A stretch of 64,000 nucleotides of DNA, taken from positions 18,229 through 82,228 of the forward strand of contig JAFXXU010000031.1 in NCBI GenBank assembly GCA_017542125.1, given 5' to 3'. A program made the translations under genes and the position numbers. The notes beneath the pieces were generated by a model. The model had not been told where the DNA came from. It saw nothing but the letters and a program-made list of their open reading frames with translations, and ran no database searches. The stretch is from Ruminococcus sp. (GTDB taxonomy: Bacteria; Bacillota; Clostridia; Oscillospirales; Ruminococcaceae). This document shows positions 1 to 8,383 of this stretch, one piece after another; position 1 is the stretch's first letter; the number at the start of each line of letters is the position of its first letter.

Positions 1-593
1 TTGGTCATAGCTATATTCGAGCTTTCCATCGGAATACCGTTTTTGCGGCAGATCTCTGAGATAAGATCAAACACAGTCTCACCCTCTCTGATCTCTACCT
101 CGCTGCGGGGGAAAATGATACCGTCCTTAGGAATGACGTCTATCACTCCTGCGCGGAGCTTGTCCAGATTGTCGAATACTGTGGCGCAGGAGATCATAAA
201 TGTGCAGGTCTCAGCCTTGACAGGCGGCTCCGTGACCTTTTCCGTGGTCGTTACCGTCTCTGTACGGGTGACGGTCTCGGTCTGTGTTGCCTTTTGCTCG
301 GATACAGAGGTCTGAGTTTCCGGCGGAGCAGTTTCGGTCGGCACAGATGTTTCTGAGGGCGCCTCAGTAACGGCAGACGTATCCGGAGGGGCAGTAACGC
401 TCTCCGGAACAGTCTGCTCTGTCAGGGGTATTGACGTAACAACAGCCGTTAAAGTGACCGTAGTTGTCTGTGTTGTTTCAGGAGTCTTATCGGAAGTAAC
501 ATCGCTGCCCGAAAAGTATGCAGCCGTCAGCGCACCGGCGATAATGACTACCGCCAGCGCAGACTTTATCAGCTTTTTGAGCTTCTCGGACAT
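1..593 (-). CDS. Membrane-anchored DUF4430 (transcobalamin beta-like) protein, C-terminus cut by window edge
   Basis: The reading frame opens with ATG at 593 behind a GGAGGC ribosome site and runs off the window start, so only about 197 residues are seen. There is a basic N-terminus and one hydrophobic segment (residues about 9-27). A Thr/Pro/Glu-rich linker follows (about 35-130, many TET and TVT runs), then a domain resembling DUF4430, the bacterial relative of the cobalamin-binding beta domain of transcobalamin and intrinsic factor. The long linker suits a domain held away from the membrane across the wall. It lies 19 bp after the wall-anchored DUF4430/alpha-alpha protein and shares its riboswitch-controlled operon. 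Corrinoid capture is inferred from family and riboswitch; the ligand is not proven. Confidence 0.8.
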   Translation of the reverse strand, partial: MSEKLKKLIKSALAVVIIAGALTAAYFSGSDVTSDKTPETTQTTTVTLTAVVTSIPLTEQTVPESVTAPPDTSAVTEAPSETSVPTETAPPETQTSVSEQKATQTETVTRTETVTTTEKVTEPPVKAETCTFMISCATVFDNLDKLRAGVIDVIPKDGIIFPRSEVEIREGETVFDLISEICRKNGIPMESSNIAMT

Positions 594-612
594 AGGATGC
601 CTCCGTTATTAC

Positions 613-2511
613 TTATTTTCTCTTTCTGCTTGCTGCAGCTGCTGCTCCGGCAAGAAGTATCATTACCATACCTGCTGCCGCACCTGTAGGAGGATTGGAG
701 CCCTCTTCCTCGGTGTAAGGAACCAGCTTATCAGCAGTGAAATCATATATAGCAGACATATTGTTGGTGAGCCTGTAATAAGAGGTCAGCGCCAGGAATG
801 CCTGCTCTGTGGACATCGAATCAGCTGTGCCGCCCTTAAGATGTGCGAACTCGCCGCTGCCGAGATAGTATGCAGCTATGCCGTCCATAAGCGAAACGCC
901 GTTCTTAATGAAGCGCTCATCCTCGGCACCGTTGATGCCTGCGGAGGAAAGAGCGATCATTACCTGTGCGGTAGACTCACAGTTGCCGTAGGAACCGTCC
1001 TCGCCCTGCTTGGAGGAGAGCCATTCAACAGCCTTTGCAACAGCATCGGCAGTCGACTCATCTCCGGCAAGTGCGGTGATGCACATAGCAGTGATATCAA
1101 CGTCCTCGGTCTGACCGTCAAAGGAGAATGCGCCGCTTTCGAGCTGTGCATCAAGAAGGTCGGCAGTATGTACTCCCTCGGCGCCTACTCCGGTAAGAGC
1201 GATATTAGCCCAGATGTCACCGGTTATGCCCTGGATGGATGTGAAGTCCTCATCCTTTACAGCCGTGAGCATATCGGTTCCTGCATACTTAGTGGGGTCA
1301 TAGCCCAGAGCAGCCGCAGCAACGGACTCCTTTGAGTTCTCGGTAGAACGTCTGTCGTTGAGCTTGCCGTCCTTGGCGGTCTTTGCATATTCGGCAAGAG
1401 CCTTGGCGAATGCAGCCTTGCTCTTTTCGGAGAGCTTGCCTGCTCTTGCAAGGCCTATCATTTTCCACTCCGCACCGATGGCGGGTTCTGTCTCGGAAAG
1501 CTTCTCGGCAGTTTCCTCAAACATCTTGTTGAAGGAAGCGTCTACTTCTTTCTTTTTCAGCTCTTTGAGCTTTGCAACAGCCGCTTCCAGAACATCGGCG
1601 TTGCCTACGAGCTGCTTCTGAGTATCGTTCAGCCTGAGATAAGCGGTCTCAGCATCGGTGACAGTCTTCTCATTCTCGAGAGTTACCTCTCCGATAGCGT
1701 CGATCAGTTCTTCGACTTCCTTTGCAGCAACGAGAGCATCACCGGTGATATCCGAAACAATATTCAGAGTATAAACGGTCTCGGTCTGGCCGTAGTTCGT
1801 CGAAGGCCATGCGGGATCTCCGCAGCCGATTATGAGCTTATCGCCGTCTACTACTTCAATAGCATCGCCCCGTCTGTAATCAGCCGAGGACTCAGGAGCG
1901 TATTCATTCTTGTATGTTCTTACCTGGAAATTCTTGTTCAAAGCTGTGGGCAGAACGCTTACCTCGGAAACACCTGAAAGGGTGAGAGTGTACTCTGTCA
2001 CCTCGGGGGAGAACTCCTTGTCAAGAGTACCGGCCGAAACAGTAAGAGCTGAAAGCGAGGTATCGGTGCCGAGCCAGTCGCTGCCTATATCGGAGCCCCA
2101 GTCCAGAGTGTACTGAACGTCGATGACATCTCCTGCGGTAACGCCGCCGTTGGCAACGGTATAACTTGAAGCGACCTCCGTAGTGAACCAATCGTTGAGG
2201 GTCAGCATCCAGGAGCCGTTCAGGTCAGCAACGGTGTCAAAACCGCCCCAGGAAGACAGTTCATATGTCTTGCCCTCAGCAGTAAGCGCATCGCAGACTA
2301 CGGTGAGCATATCGGAGTCTGCCTTGAGGGGCACCTCTGTTTCGATAAGCACGCCCGACCAGGCTGCACCCTTATCCTTTGACAGTGTGTTGTTTTCCAC
2401 GATGACCTTAACGGTCGCCGCCTCTGTGTCGGCAGCAAAAGCAGCAGCGGGCAGTACGCCCAATGCCAGCAGAGCTGCAGCCGATACCGAGATGATTCTT
2501 TTTGCGATCAT
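613..2511 (-). CDS. Wall-anchored transcobalamin-like protein (DUF4430 + cadherin-like + alpha/alpha domain)
   Basis: This 632-residue surface protein has a signal peptide (1-26, ending AFA). The domains in order are a DUF4430-like domain (about 30-145, with the typical WMLTLND and GDVIDVQYT strands), a cadherin-like beta-sandwich (about 150-255), a helical linker (about 258-335) and an alpha/alpha repeat region like the prenyltransferase/squalene-cyclase fold (about 340-595, with motifs such as WLSSKQGEDGSYG). The end is NPPTG, a hydrophobic stretch and RKRK, a sortase-type wall signal. Human transcobalamin combines an alpha/alpha barrel with a DUF4430-like beta domain, so both halves of a B12-binding fold are present here in reversed order. 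The start codon overlaps the preceding stop (ATGA). The cobalamin riboswitch upstream supports corrinoid capture, which remains inference. Confidence 0.82.
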   Translation of the reverse strand: MIAKRIISVSAAALLALGVLPAAAFAADTEAATVKVIVENNTLSKDKGAAWSGVLIETEVPLKADSDMLTVVCDALTAEGKTYELSSWGGFDTVADLNGSWMLTLNDWFTTEVASSYTVANGGVTAGDVIDVQYTLDWGSDIGSDWLGTDTSLSALTVSAGTLDKEFSPEVTEYTLTLSGVSEVSVLPTALNKNFQVRTYKNEYAPESSADYRRGDAIEVVDGDKLIIGCGDPAWPSTNYGQTETVYTLNIVSDITGDALVAAKEVEELIDAIGEVTLENEKTVTDAETAYLRLNDTQKQLVGNADVLEAAVAKLKELKKKEVDASFNKMFEETAEKLSETEPAIGAEWKMIGLARAGKLSEKSKAAFAKALAEYAKTAKDGKLNDRRSTENSKESVAAAALGYDPTKYAGTDMLTAVKDEDFTSIQGITGDIWANIALTGVGAEGVHTADLLDAQLESGAFSFDGQTEDVDITAMCITALAGDESTADAVAKAVEWLSSKQGEDGSYGNCESTAQVMIALSSAGINGAEDERFIKNGVSLMDGIAAYYLGSGEFAHLKGGTADSMSTEQAFLALTSYYRLTNNMSAIYDFTADKLVPYTEEEGSNPPTGAAAGMVMILLAGAAAAASRKRK

Positions 2512-2780
2512 GATTCTTCCTCCGTCTTTAAAGATTTTTTCAGGAGCTTTCTACGTTCTGCCGCACGCCTGCGCTTCTGCTTGCTGAGCAATGCCGCAGG
2601 AGGCTTTACCGCCTCTTTGAGACCTGCCTTTTCAAGCGCCCTGGGAAAAGGCCCCAGCTTCTGCTTGATAAAGCAGACTTCTTCAGGAGTAAAATCGCTG
2701 CGCTTGGGCAGCCTCCCCAGCTCTGCCTGCTTGCTTATAAGGAGTGTGAGCGCGCGCTTAAGCTTGTCATCTTCAGCCAC
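2508..2780 (-). CDS. Small protein with one homing-endonuclease-associated (HNH_repeat-like) module
   Basis: This 90-residue basic protein is the first gene after the cobalamin riboswitch and overlaps the next start by ATGA, so translation is probably coupled. Residues about 17-57 (LGRLPKRSDF, then LGPFPRALEKAGL) fit the short helical repeat found beside HNH homing nucleases and in many small Firmicute DNA-binding proteins. No nuclease motif is present. The C-terminus is Lys/Arg-rich. A DNA-binding role is possible but its part in a B12 operon is unknown. Confidence 0.72.
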   Translation of the reverse strand: MAEDDKLKRALTLLISKQAELGRLPKRSDFTPEEVCFIKQKLGPFPRALEKAGLKEAVKPPAALLSKQKRRRAAERRKLLKKSLKTEEES

Positions 2781-2814
2781 GGCTTATCCCCCCTCTACAG
2801 ACATTCGGCACAAC

Positions 2815-2847
2815 AAAAAAGCTCCCTCCGTCCCAAACGGAGAAAGC
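2815..2847 (-). terminator. Intrinsic terminator at the end of the cobalamin leader
   Basis: On the minus strand an 11-bp stem (2837-2847 with 2821-2831, two G-U pairs, TTGGG loop) is followed by six T. It lies between the riboswitch aptamer and the first gene, so it is the likely expression platform: cobalamin binding would favour termination. Confidence 0.75.
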
Positions 2848-2989
2848 ACAGCAAAACAAACCGTATCGCCTGCATTTGTTTTTGGGTACAGCAAAGCTGA
2901 GCCCTGCAAATTCATCGGGCAAAACAGTTTATTGGCTGCACTTCTTCTTGTCCAAGACGGCGATACCGTTCAAGCCCGTTTAAAAGACG

Positions 2990-3095
2990 GACCAAGCCTG
3001 CGGGAGTATTCTGACTTTGACAGTAATGACAGTTGTGACGGGATCCCACCGCGCTTCCCAATTACAGACCCTTTCGGGACGACCGCAGACTTATA
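2990..3095 (-). ncRNA. Cobalamin riboswitch
   Basis: Read on the minus strand this leader contains the conserved cobalamin aptamer blocks in order: GGGAAG, GGTG, ATCC, CACAACTGT and AGTCAGAATAC. A closing P1 stem pairs CTGCGG (3088-3083) with CCGCAG (3003-2998). A CCCGAAAGGG hairpin precedes the GGGAAG block. It lies about 20 nt after a strong promoter and 150 nt before a terminator hairpin, so it probably acts by transcription attenuation. It looks like a short clostridial form without the long peripheral arms. The downstream DUF4430 genes independently fit corrinoid control. Confidence 0.8.
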
Positions 3096-3110
3096 TTCGG
3101 TTGTACTTTC

Positions 3111-3139
3111 AGTATATTACAGATTTCGTCAATTGTCAA
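3111..3139 (-). promoter_or_regulatory. Sigma-A promoter of the cobalamin riboswitch operon
   Basis: On the minus strand TTGACA (3139-3134) and TATACT (3116-3111) are separated by 17 bp. It starts directly after the T-tract of the GH3 terminator. Confidence 0.8.
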
Positions 3140-3144
3140 GAGAA

Positions 3145-3180
3145 AAGCTCCCCGGTGCCGAAAATAGCACCGGGGAGCTT
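3145..3180 (-). terminator. Terminator of the GH3 gene
   Basis: A perfect 14-bp inverted repeat (3145-3158 with 3167-3180) lies just after the GH3 stop codon and is followed on the minus strand by TTTTC. Confidence 0.88.
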
Positions 3181-3184
3181 AGTA

Positions 3185-5428
3185 TTATTTGTTTGCTGCT
3201 TCGTTGAGCCTTTCGACCAGCTTCTCAAAGAAAGCGCGGTCAAAGCGGGACTCGTCGCTGAACCCCACAACTGCTCTGAGAGCGAGCTCTCCTGAGATAT
3301 TCTCGCAGATGTCCTTGACTCTCTGCTCGTTATTGTCGCACTTGCCGTCAGGGTCGGTATTCCTGATAAGCTCCTCAACGATCTCCTTAAGACCGGATAC
3401 CTGCCTTATATCGCTGAAATTGCTGTTGACCGTGAAATGCACAGGCAGCTTCTTGCCTGTATTTACATATACGGTATCTTTAAGCCTGATATCGCGGGAG
3501 GATGCGCCGATCAGTATATCGTATGCGCCGTACTCCACATACCAATCCTCGATTGCAGGCTCATAATAAGCGAATGCGCGGGAATCCAGCCTGAACACTA
3601 CCTTCTTGCTCTCGCCCGGCTTAAGGAAGACCTTCTCGAAACCCTTGAGCTCCTTTACAGGTCTGATGACTGAGCTCTCGCGGTCGGAGACATAGAGCTG
3701 GACTGCCTCTTTACCCTCACACTTGCCGGTATTAGTGATTGTGACCTCAACGGAGAGCGTCTTGCTGTCATCAAGCTCGGTATGGGAAAGGCGCAGATCC
3801 GAATACTCAAAGGTGGTATAGCTGAGTCCGAAGCCGAAGGGGAACAGGGGCTCCAGTTCCTTCTTATCGTAGTAACGGTAGCCGACAAAGAGATCCTCGG
3901 CATAATTCACCTCATCGCCCACACCCGGGAAGTTAAGGAAAGAGGGGTTATCCCGGAGCTTCTTGGGGAAGGTCTCAGCCAGCTTGCCGCTGGGGTTTAC
4001 CTTTCCGAACAGTACATCGCAGACCGCTCCGCCTGAGCCGTCGCCGCAGAGATAGGCTTCAAGTATGGCAGAGACCTTATCGGCAAAGGGCATCTCGATG
4101 GGAGCACCGTTATGCAGAACTACTGCTATATTTTTATTTACCTTGCAGATCTCGTCGATAAGCTGCAGCTGGCACTCGGGCATCCTCATATGGGTGCGGT
4201 CAAAGCCCTCAGACTCAAAAGCATCGGGCAGACCGGCAAAAATAACAACGGTATCAGCAGCCTTTGCGGTCTCTATGGCCTCGGCAAGGAGCTTATCGTC
4301 AGTCCTGTCCTCATCGGTGACATAGCCCTGGGCATATGATACCTCGGCATACTCCTTAACGCATTTAACAGCTGAATCCACAACAGGAGAATTGATATGG
4401 GAGCTTCCGCCACCCTGGAACCGTGGCTTATCCGCAAACTGACCGATGAATGCCAGCTTCTTCTTGGCATTGAGTGGCAGCAGACCGCCCTCGTTTTTCA
4501 GGAGGACGATACACTCCGAAGCAAGACGTCTGGCAAGCTCGTGATCCTTTTCTTTATTCCAGACGGTATCAGGTCTGGAACCCTCCTGGGCTCTTTCAAT
4601 AAGCTCAAGAACACGCCTTGCGCAGGCATCCACCTCTTCCATCGAGAGCTCACCGCTGTTGACGGCGTCAACGATGCGCTTGTCGTTCTTGCCCATGCTG
4701 GCGGGCATTTCAAGATCAAGGCCGGCTCTTACGCCTTCTACTCTGTCATCGACAGCGCCCCAGTCGCTCATTACAAGACCGTCAAAGCCCCACTCGTCCC
4801 GGAGGACATTGGTGAGCAGCCACTTGTTCTGAGAGGAATGAACTCCGTTGATCCTGTTATAGGAGCACATTACCGTCCAGGGCTTGCTTTCCTTTATAAC
4901 AGTCTCAAAGGGCGCGAGATAGATCTCGCGGAGGGCTCTATCGCTGATCTTAGCTGAGACAGAGAATCGTCTGGTCTCCTGATTGTTGGCGGCAAAGTGC
5001 TTGATGCAGGCGCCTACGCCCTTGCTCTGCACACCCTTGATATGAGCTGAAGCCATCTGCCCTGCCAGATAGGGATCCTCGGAGAAATACTCAAAGTTGC
5101 GTCCGCAGAGAGGCGAGCGCTTGATATTGCAGCCGGGGCCGAGGATAACAGCGATCTGCTCGCTCTGGCATTCATTGCCTATGGCCTTGCCAAGCTCTTC
5201 AAGCAGACCTCTGTCGAATGAGCAGGCTGAGGCGGAGGCTGTGGGGAAGCAGACTGCCTCGATAGTCTCCCAGCCGATATTCTTTCTTAGTCCGTGAGGG
5301 CCGTCAGAGACCATTATCTGCTCCAGATCAAGCCTTTCAACTGCCTTGGTATGCCAGAAATCCGCACCGGAACAAAGGGATGCTTTTTCCTCCAGGGTCA
5401 TTTCCGACAGTATCCTATCAATATTCAT
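3185..5428 (-). CDS. Glycoside hydrolase family 3 beta-glycosidase
   Basis: This 747-residue intracellular enzyme (no signal peptide) probably removes terminal beta-linked sugars such as glucose or xylose from oligosaccharides. The N-terminal TIM-barrel domain has the GH3 substrate motif KHFAANN (143-149) and the catalytic nucleophile Asp222 in VMSDWGA. The second alpha/beta domain begins around 330, and a fibronectin-III-like domain (about 570-650) carries the typical GKEAVQLYVSD strand. About 95 further residues at the C-terminus are poorly conserved. The exact sugar specificity cannot be read from the sequence. It is a single-gene unit with its own terminator; a TATAAT-like -10 lies at 5474-5469, but the -35 is weak. 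Confidence 0.92.
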   Translation of the reverse strand: MNIDRILSEMTLEEKASLCSGADFWHTKAVERLDLEQIMVSDGPHGLRKNIGWETIEAVCFPTASASACSFDRGLLEELGKAIGNECQSEQIAVILGPGCNIKRSPLCGRNFEYFSEDPYLAGQMASAHIKGVQSKGVGACIKHFAANNQETRRFSVSAKISDRALREIYLAPFETVIKESKPWTVMCSYNRINGVHSSQNKWLLTNVLRDEWGFDGLVMSDWGAVDDRVEGVRAGLDLEMPASMGKNDKRIVDAVNSGELSMEEVDACARRVLELIERAQEGSRPDTVWNKEKDHELARRLASECIVLLKNEGGLLPLNAKKKLAFIGQFADKPRFQGGGSSHINSPVVDSAVKCVKEYAEVSYAQGYVTDEDRTDDKLLAEAIETAKAADTVVIFAGLPDAFESEGFDRTHMRMPECQLQLIDEICKVNKNIAVVLHNGAPIEMPFADKVSAILEAYLCGDGSGGAVCDVLFGKVNPSGKLAETFPKKLRDNPSFLNFPGVGDEVNYAEDLFVGYRYYDKKELEPLFPFGFGLSYTTFEYSDLRLSHTELDDSKTLSVEVTITNTGKCEGKEAVQLYVSDRESSVIRPVKELKGFEKVFLKPGESKKVVFRLDSRAFAYYEPAIEDWYVEYGAYDILIGASSRDIRLKDTVYVNTGKKLPVHFTVNSNFSDIRQVSGLKEIVEELIRNTDPDGKCDNNEQRVKDICENISGELALRAVVGFSDESRFDRAFFEKLVERLNEAANK

Positions 5429-5541
5429 AGTTTTTTAACTCCCTTCGGGTTATTTATAGTACAAATTCATTATAGCATATCAATTATCAAAAAGCTAGTA
5501 CATTTAGAATTATTTTTATGAAAAATTCTATACTCAAAAGC

Positions 5542-5570
5542 TTGAAATCGATTGAATTATGTGATATAAT
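5542..5570 (+). promoter_or_regulatory. Promoter of the CapA-family gene
   Basis: TTGAAA (5542-5547) and TATAAT (5565-5570) are separated by 17 bp, 45 bp before the start codon. Confidence 0.8.
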
Positions 5571-5615
5571 ATTTATTTGTGGAACAGTTTGAGTTTCTAT
5601 GAAAGGAAGGAACAA

Positions 5616-7034
5616 ATGAACAAAAAGCTTAAAAAGAAGCTGTCGGTGATAGCTGCGGCCACTGCTGCTGCGGTAATACTTGCCTCCTGCGGCACACCGA
5701 TAATCGATACAGACAAGGTGGGGGACACTAATCTGAGTGTTCTCAGCAGGCTTGACAGGGATTCCTCGGCTGAAGAAAAGCATACAGAGGCTCCCGAGAG
5801 CAAGTCCGAGCCGGTAGAGACCGCCGAAAGCAAGGATGATCCCTCCACAAGTGAGGATATCCCCGACACCAGCAGCTCCGAGCCCGATGAGAGCAAGAGC
5901 GAGCCTGCCGAGAGCAGCCTGGTACAGACAGACAGCAGCATACCCGTCCGCGAGGATAACGGAACCGGCAAGGTAAAGGCTCACCTGGTATGCGCTGGCG
6001 ATAACCTCATCCACGATAACATCTATGTCGATGCCCAGAACCCTGACGGGACATATGATTTCTCAAAGTGCTATGCACCCTGCAAGAAGCTTATGGAGGG
6101 AGCCGATGTTGCGATACTCAATCAGGAGACGCTGGTAAACGATGCCTTCGCGCCCTCGACTTTCCCACTCTTCTCGACGCCTACGGCCTGCGGCGATGCA
6201 GTAGTTGACTTCGGCTTCAACGTTATCTCCATGAGCAACAACCACGTTCTCGACAAGGGATCGGCAGGACTTATCAGCTCCCTTGATTACTGGGACACCA
6301 AGGATGTTGTTCACTACGGAGCTTACCGCTCCACCGAGGACTCGGAGAACATCAGAACGATGACCGTCAACAATATCACATTTGCGTTCCTCGGGTATAT
6401 GGAGCACACCAACGGCCTGTCTCTGAACCCAGGCGAACCCGGTAAGGTCATACTGCTCTCCGATGAAGACACTATCAGAAGGCAGATAGAGTACGCTGAC
6501 AAGATCGCCGATGTAGTAGTGGTTTCCTGCCATTACGGCACCGAGATCATGAACGAGCTCAACGCTCAGCAGCTCACACTTACTCCCAAGCTTGTATCCT
6601 GGGGCGCCGATCTTATAATCGGTACTCAGGCTCACGCTCTTTCGACCTGCGGTTATCTTGACAAGCCGGACGGCGGTCAGGCTTTTGTTTACTACGGTCT
6701 GGGCAATTTCCTGAACACCATGTACGATGCCGACAACCCTGACGGTCACTACGGCAAGTCTCTGGTAGGTATTTTCGGATCCCTGGATGTTGTCAAGGAC
6801 TACGACAACAACAAGAAGATAACCTTTGAGAACGTAAAGGCTATCCCCGTTATCTCTCACTACGAGGGCGAGACCTGGACATCTATGTGGTACAACTGCC
6901 GCATCTATCCCTACGCCGACTACACCGACGATCTGCTTGCAAAGCATATGATGCACTGGAGAAGCGGTGTCGGGCGCAGCGATTTCAACAGATGTATCTC
7001 ATACATTCCCAAGGAATTCTTAGCCTGGGAATAA
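5616..7034 (+). CDS. CapA-family lipoprotein (PGA_cap metallophosphatase-like)
   Basis: This 472-residue protein starts at ATG 5616, behind GGAAGG, rather than at an upstream in-frame ATG without a ribosome site. It has a lipoprotein signal with Cys25 in LASC. An acidic Ser/Glu/Pro-rich linker follows (about 45-125, repeated SKSEPAES-type units), then a PGA_cap domain (about 130-400) with the GDNLIHDNIY, LNQET, SNNHVLD and SCHYGTE motifs. Family members include CapA of poly-gamma-glutamate capsules, but many are phosphoesterase-like surface enzymes of unknown substrate. No capBC genes are nearby, so a capsule role is not supported here. It is monocistronic. Confidence 0.88.
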   Translation: MNKKLKKKLSVIAAATAAAVILASCGTPIIDTDKVGDTNLSVLSRLDRDSSAEEKHTEAPESKSEPVETAESKDDPSTSEDIPDTSSSEPDESKSEPAESSLVQTDSSIPVREDNGTGKVKAHLVCAGDNLIHDNIYVDAQNPDGTYDFSKCYAPCKKLMEGADVAILNQETLVNDAFAPSTFPLFSTPTACGDAVVDFGFNVISMSNNHVLDKGSAGLISSLDYWDTKDVVHYGAYRSTEDSENIRTMTVNNITFAFLGYMEHTNGLSLNPGEPGKVILLSDEDTIRRQIEYADKIADVVVVSCHYGTEIMNELNAQQLTLTPKLVSWGADLIIGTQAHALSTCGYLDKPDGGQAFVYYGLGNFLNTMYDADNPDGHYGKSLVGIFGSLDVVKDYDNNKKITFENVKAIPVISHYEGETWTSMWYNCRIYPYADYTDDLLAKHMMHWRSGVGRSDFNRCISYIPKEFLAWE

Positions 7035-7050
7035 TATTTCAGAGCACAGC

Positions 7051-7083
7051 GGCTCCCGTCAGAAGATGACGGGAGCCTTTTTC
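7051..7083 (+). terminator. Terminator after the CapA-family gene
   Basis: An 11-bp perfect stem GGCTCCCGTCA/TGACGGGAGCC with a GAAGA loop is followed by TTTTTCT. Confidence 0.9.
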
Positions 7084-7115
7084 TATCGCCGCAATAATTG
7101 TTAATAGAATACCCG

Positions 7116-7144
7116 TTGACATTTTTCGCGGCAGAAGGTATAAT
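7116..7144 (+). promoter_or_regulatory. Promoter of nadA
   Basis: TTGACA (7116-7121), a 17-bp spacer and TATAAT (7139-7144) make a consensus sigma-A promoter. Confidence 0.87.
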
Positions 7145-7194
7145 AAATATGTATAGGCATTGCCGTAAAACTCACGATTCGGAGGGTGTCAGGT

Positions 7195-8124
7195 ATGATA
7201 AAGGATATACAGCAGGAGATACTCAGGCTCAAAGCAGAGAACGACGTATGTATTCTTGCCCACAGCTATCAGGCTCACGAGATCCTGGAGGTGGCTGATT
7301 TTACGGGAGACAGCTACAAGCTGAGCGTTGACGCCTCCAAGGTGACTAACAAGAACATCCTGTTCTGCGGCGTTCATTTTATGGCTGAGACCGCCAAGAT
7401 GCTCTCGCCTGACAAGAGGGTATATCTTGCAAATCCCATTGCCGGCTGCCCAATGGCGGAGCAGATGGATCCCGAGATGATCTCTAAGATCAAGGAGAAG
7501 GAACCCGGCAGAAAGGTCGTAGCCTACATAAACACCACGGCAGCACTTAAGACGGTCTGCGATGTATGCGTAACATCTGCCTCGGCTGTAAAGATAGTCA
7601 AGGCGATGGAGGACAAGAAGCTGCTGTTCATCCCCGACTGCAATCTCGGCTCTTATGTTCAGAAGCAATGCCCGGACAAGGACATTATGCTGCTAAACGG
7701 CGGCTGCCCTGTACACGCGGCGGTCACAGCCGAAGAAGCCCGCGAAGCCAAAGCTTTGCACCCCGATGCTCCGCTGCTGGTTCATCCCGAATGCAAACCG
7801 GCTGTTGTAGAGCTTGCTGATCATGTCGGTTCCACCAGCGGGATAGTCAAGTTTGCAAAGGAGTCCTCTGCGAAGGAGTTCATCATCGGAACTGAGATAA
7901 GCATAGCTGAGCATTTACAGTACGAATGCCCCGACAAGAGATTTTACATTCTTTCCAAAAAGATCATATGCCCGAATATGAAGCTGACGACGCTTATGGA
8001 TGCCTACAACAGCCTGGTTTCCATCTCTAGGGATGACGGTGAGGCTTGCGAGATACTTATGGATGATGAGCTTATTGCTAAGGCCAGAGTCTGTATTGAC
8101 GAGATGCTGCGTTTGGGCGGCTAG
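7195..8124 (+). CDS. nadA: Quinolinate synthase NadA
   Basis: NadA condenses iminoaspartate with dihydroxyacetone phosphate to quinolinate in de novo NAD synthesis, using an oxygen-sensitive [4Fe-4S] cluster. The protein is 309 residues. Start ATG 7195 was chosen because GGAGGG (7181-7186) stands 8 nt before it, whereas a GTG at 7186 overlaps that ribosome site. The three cluster cysteines fit Cys85 (AGCPMA), Cys171 (GGCPVH) and Cys259 (IICPNMK), and GSTSG (212-216) is the phosphate-binding motif. nadB and nadC are not adjacent, but nadE lies 2.7 kb downstream on the same strand. Confidence 0.95.
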   Translation: MIKDIQQEILRLKAENDVCILAHSYQAHEILEVADFTGDSYKLSVDASKVTNKNILFCGVHFMAETAKMLSPDKRVYLANPIAGCPMAEQMDPEMISKIKEKEPGRKVVAYINTTAALKTVCDVCVTSASAVKIVKAMEDKKLLFIPDCNLGSYVQKQCPDKDIMLLNGGCPVHAAVTAEEAREAKALHPDAPLLVHPECKPAVVELADHVGSTSGIVKFAKESSAKEFIIGTEISIAEHLQYECPDKRFYILSKKIICPNMKLTTLMDAYNSLVSISRDDGEACEILMDDELIAKARVCIDEMLRLGG

Positions 8125-8137
8125 CACCCGCCCAAAC
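8111..8137 (+). terminator. Possible non-canonical terminator hairpin over the nadA stop
   Basis: A 10-bp perfect inverted repeat (8111-8120 with 8128-8137) spans the nadA stop codon. An A-tract rather than a T-tract follows, so a terminator role is uncertain. Confidence 0.35.
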
Positions 8138-8171
8138 TCCGCCCAAACAGAAAAAAATATCCTACCTGCAA

Positions 8172-8186
8172 TTGTAAACGTTTTCA
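8172..8186 (+). promoter_or_regulatory. cre-like / LacI-family operator upstream of the alpha-xylosidase gene
   Basis: TTGTAAACGTTTTCA matches the catabolite-responsive element pattern WTGNNARCGNWWWCA and is nearly palindromic around the central CG. It lies 212 bp before the alpha-xylosidase start in a 259-bp intergenic stretch. Binding by CcpA or a local LacI-type regulator is inferred. Confidence 0.6.
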
Positions 8187-8278
8187 CAGCTACCCGATAT
8201 TATTATATTTTACTATAATACACTTGATAATATCTATTCTCCCCTGCTAAAATACCAACAATGAGCATAAAGTTTATA

Positions 8279-8307
8279 TTGATTTTTCCGTGCATTTGCT
8301 GTACACT
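8279..8307 (+). promoter_or_regulatory. Candidate promoter of the alpha-xylosidase gene
   Basis: TTGATT (8279-8284) and TACACT (8302-8307) are separated by 17 bp. A TATAAT at 8214-8219, nearer the operator, is an alternative -10 but lacks a good -35. Confidence 0.5.
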
Positions 8308-8383
8308 TAATTCAAGGACATAGGCAGTATCGGCTGCATTAAAATATTTATATCAACACATCATACTAACGGAGGTAATGCTA

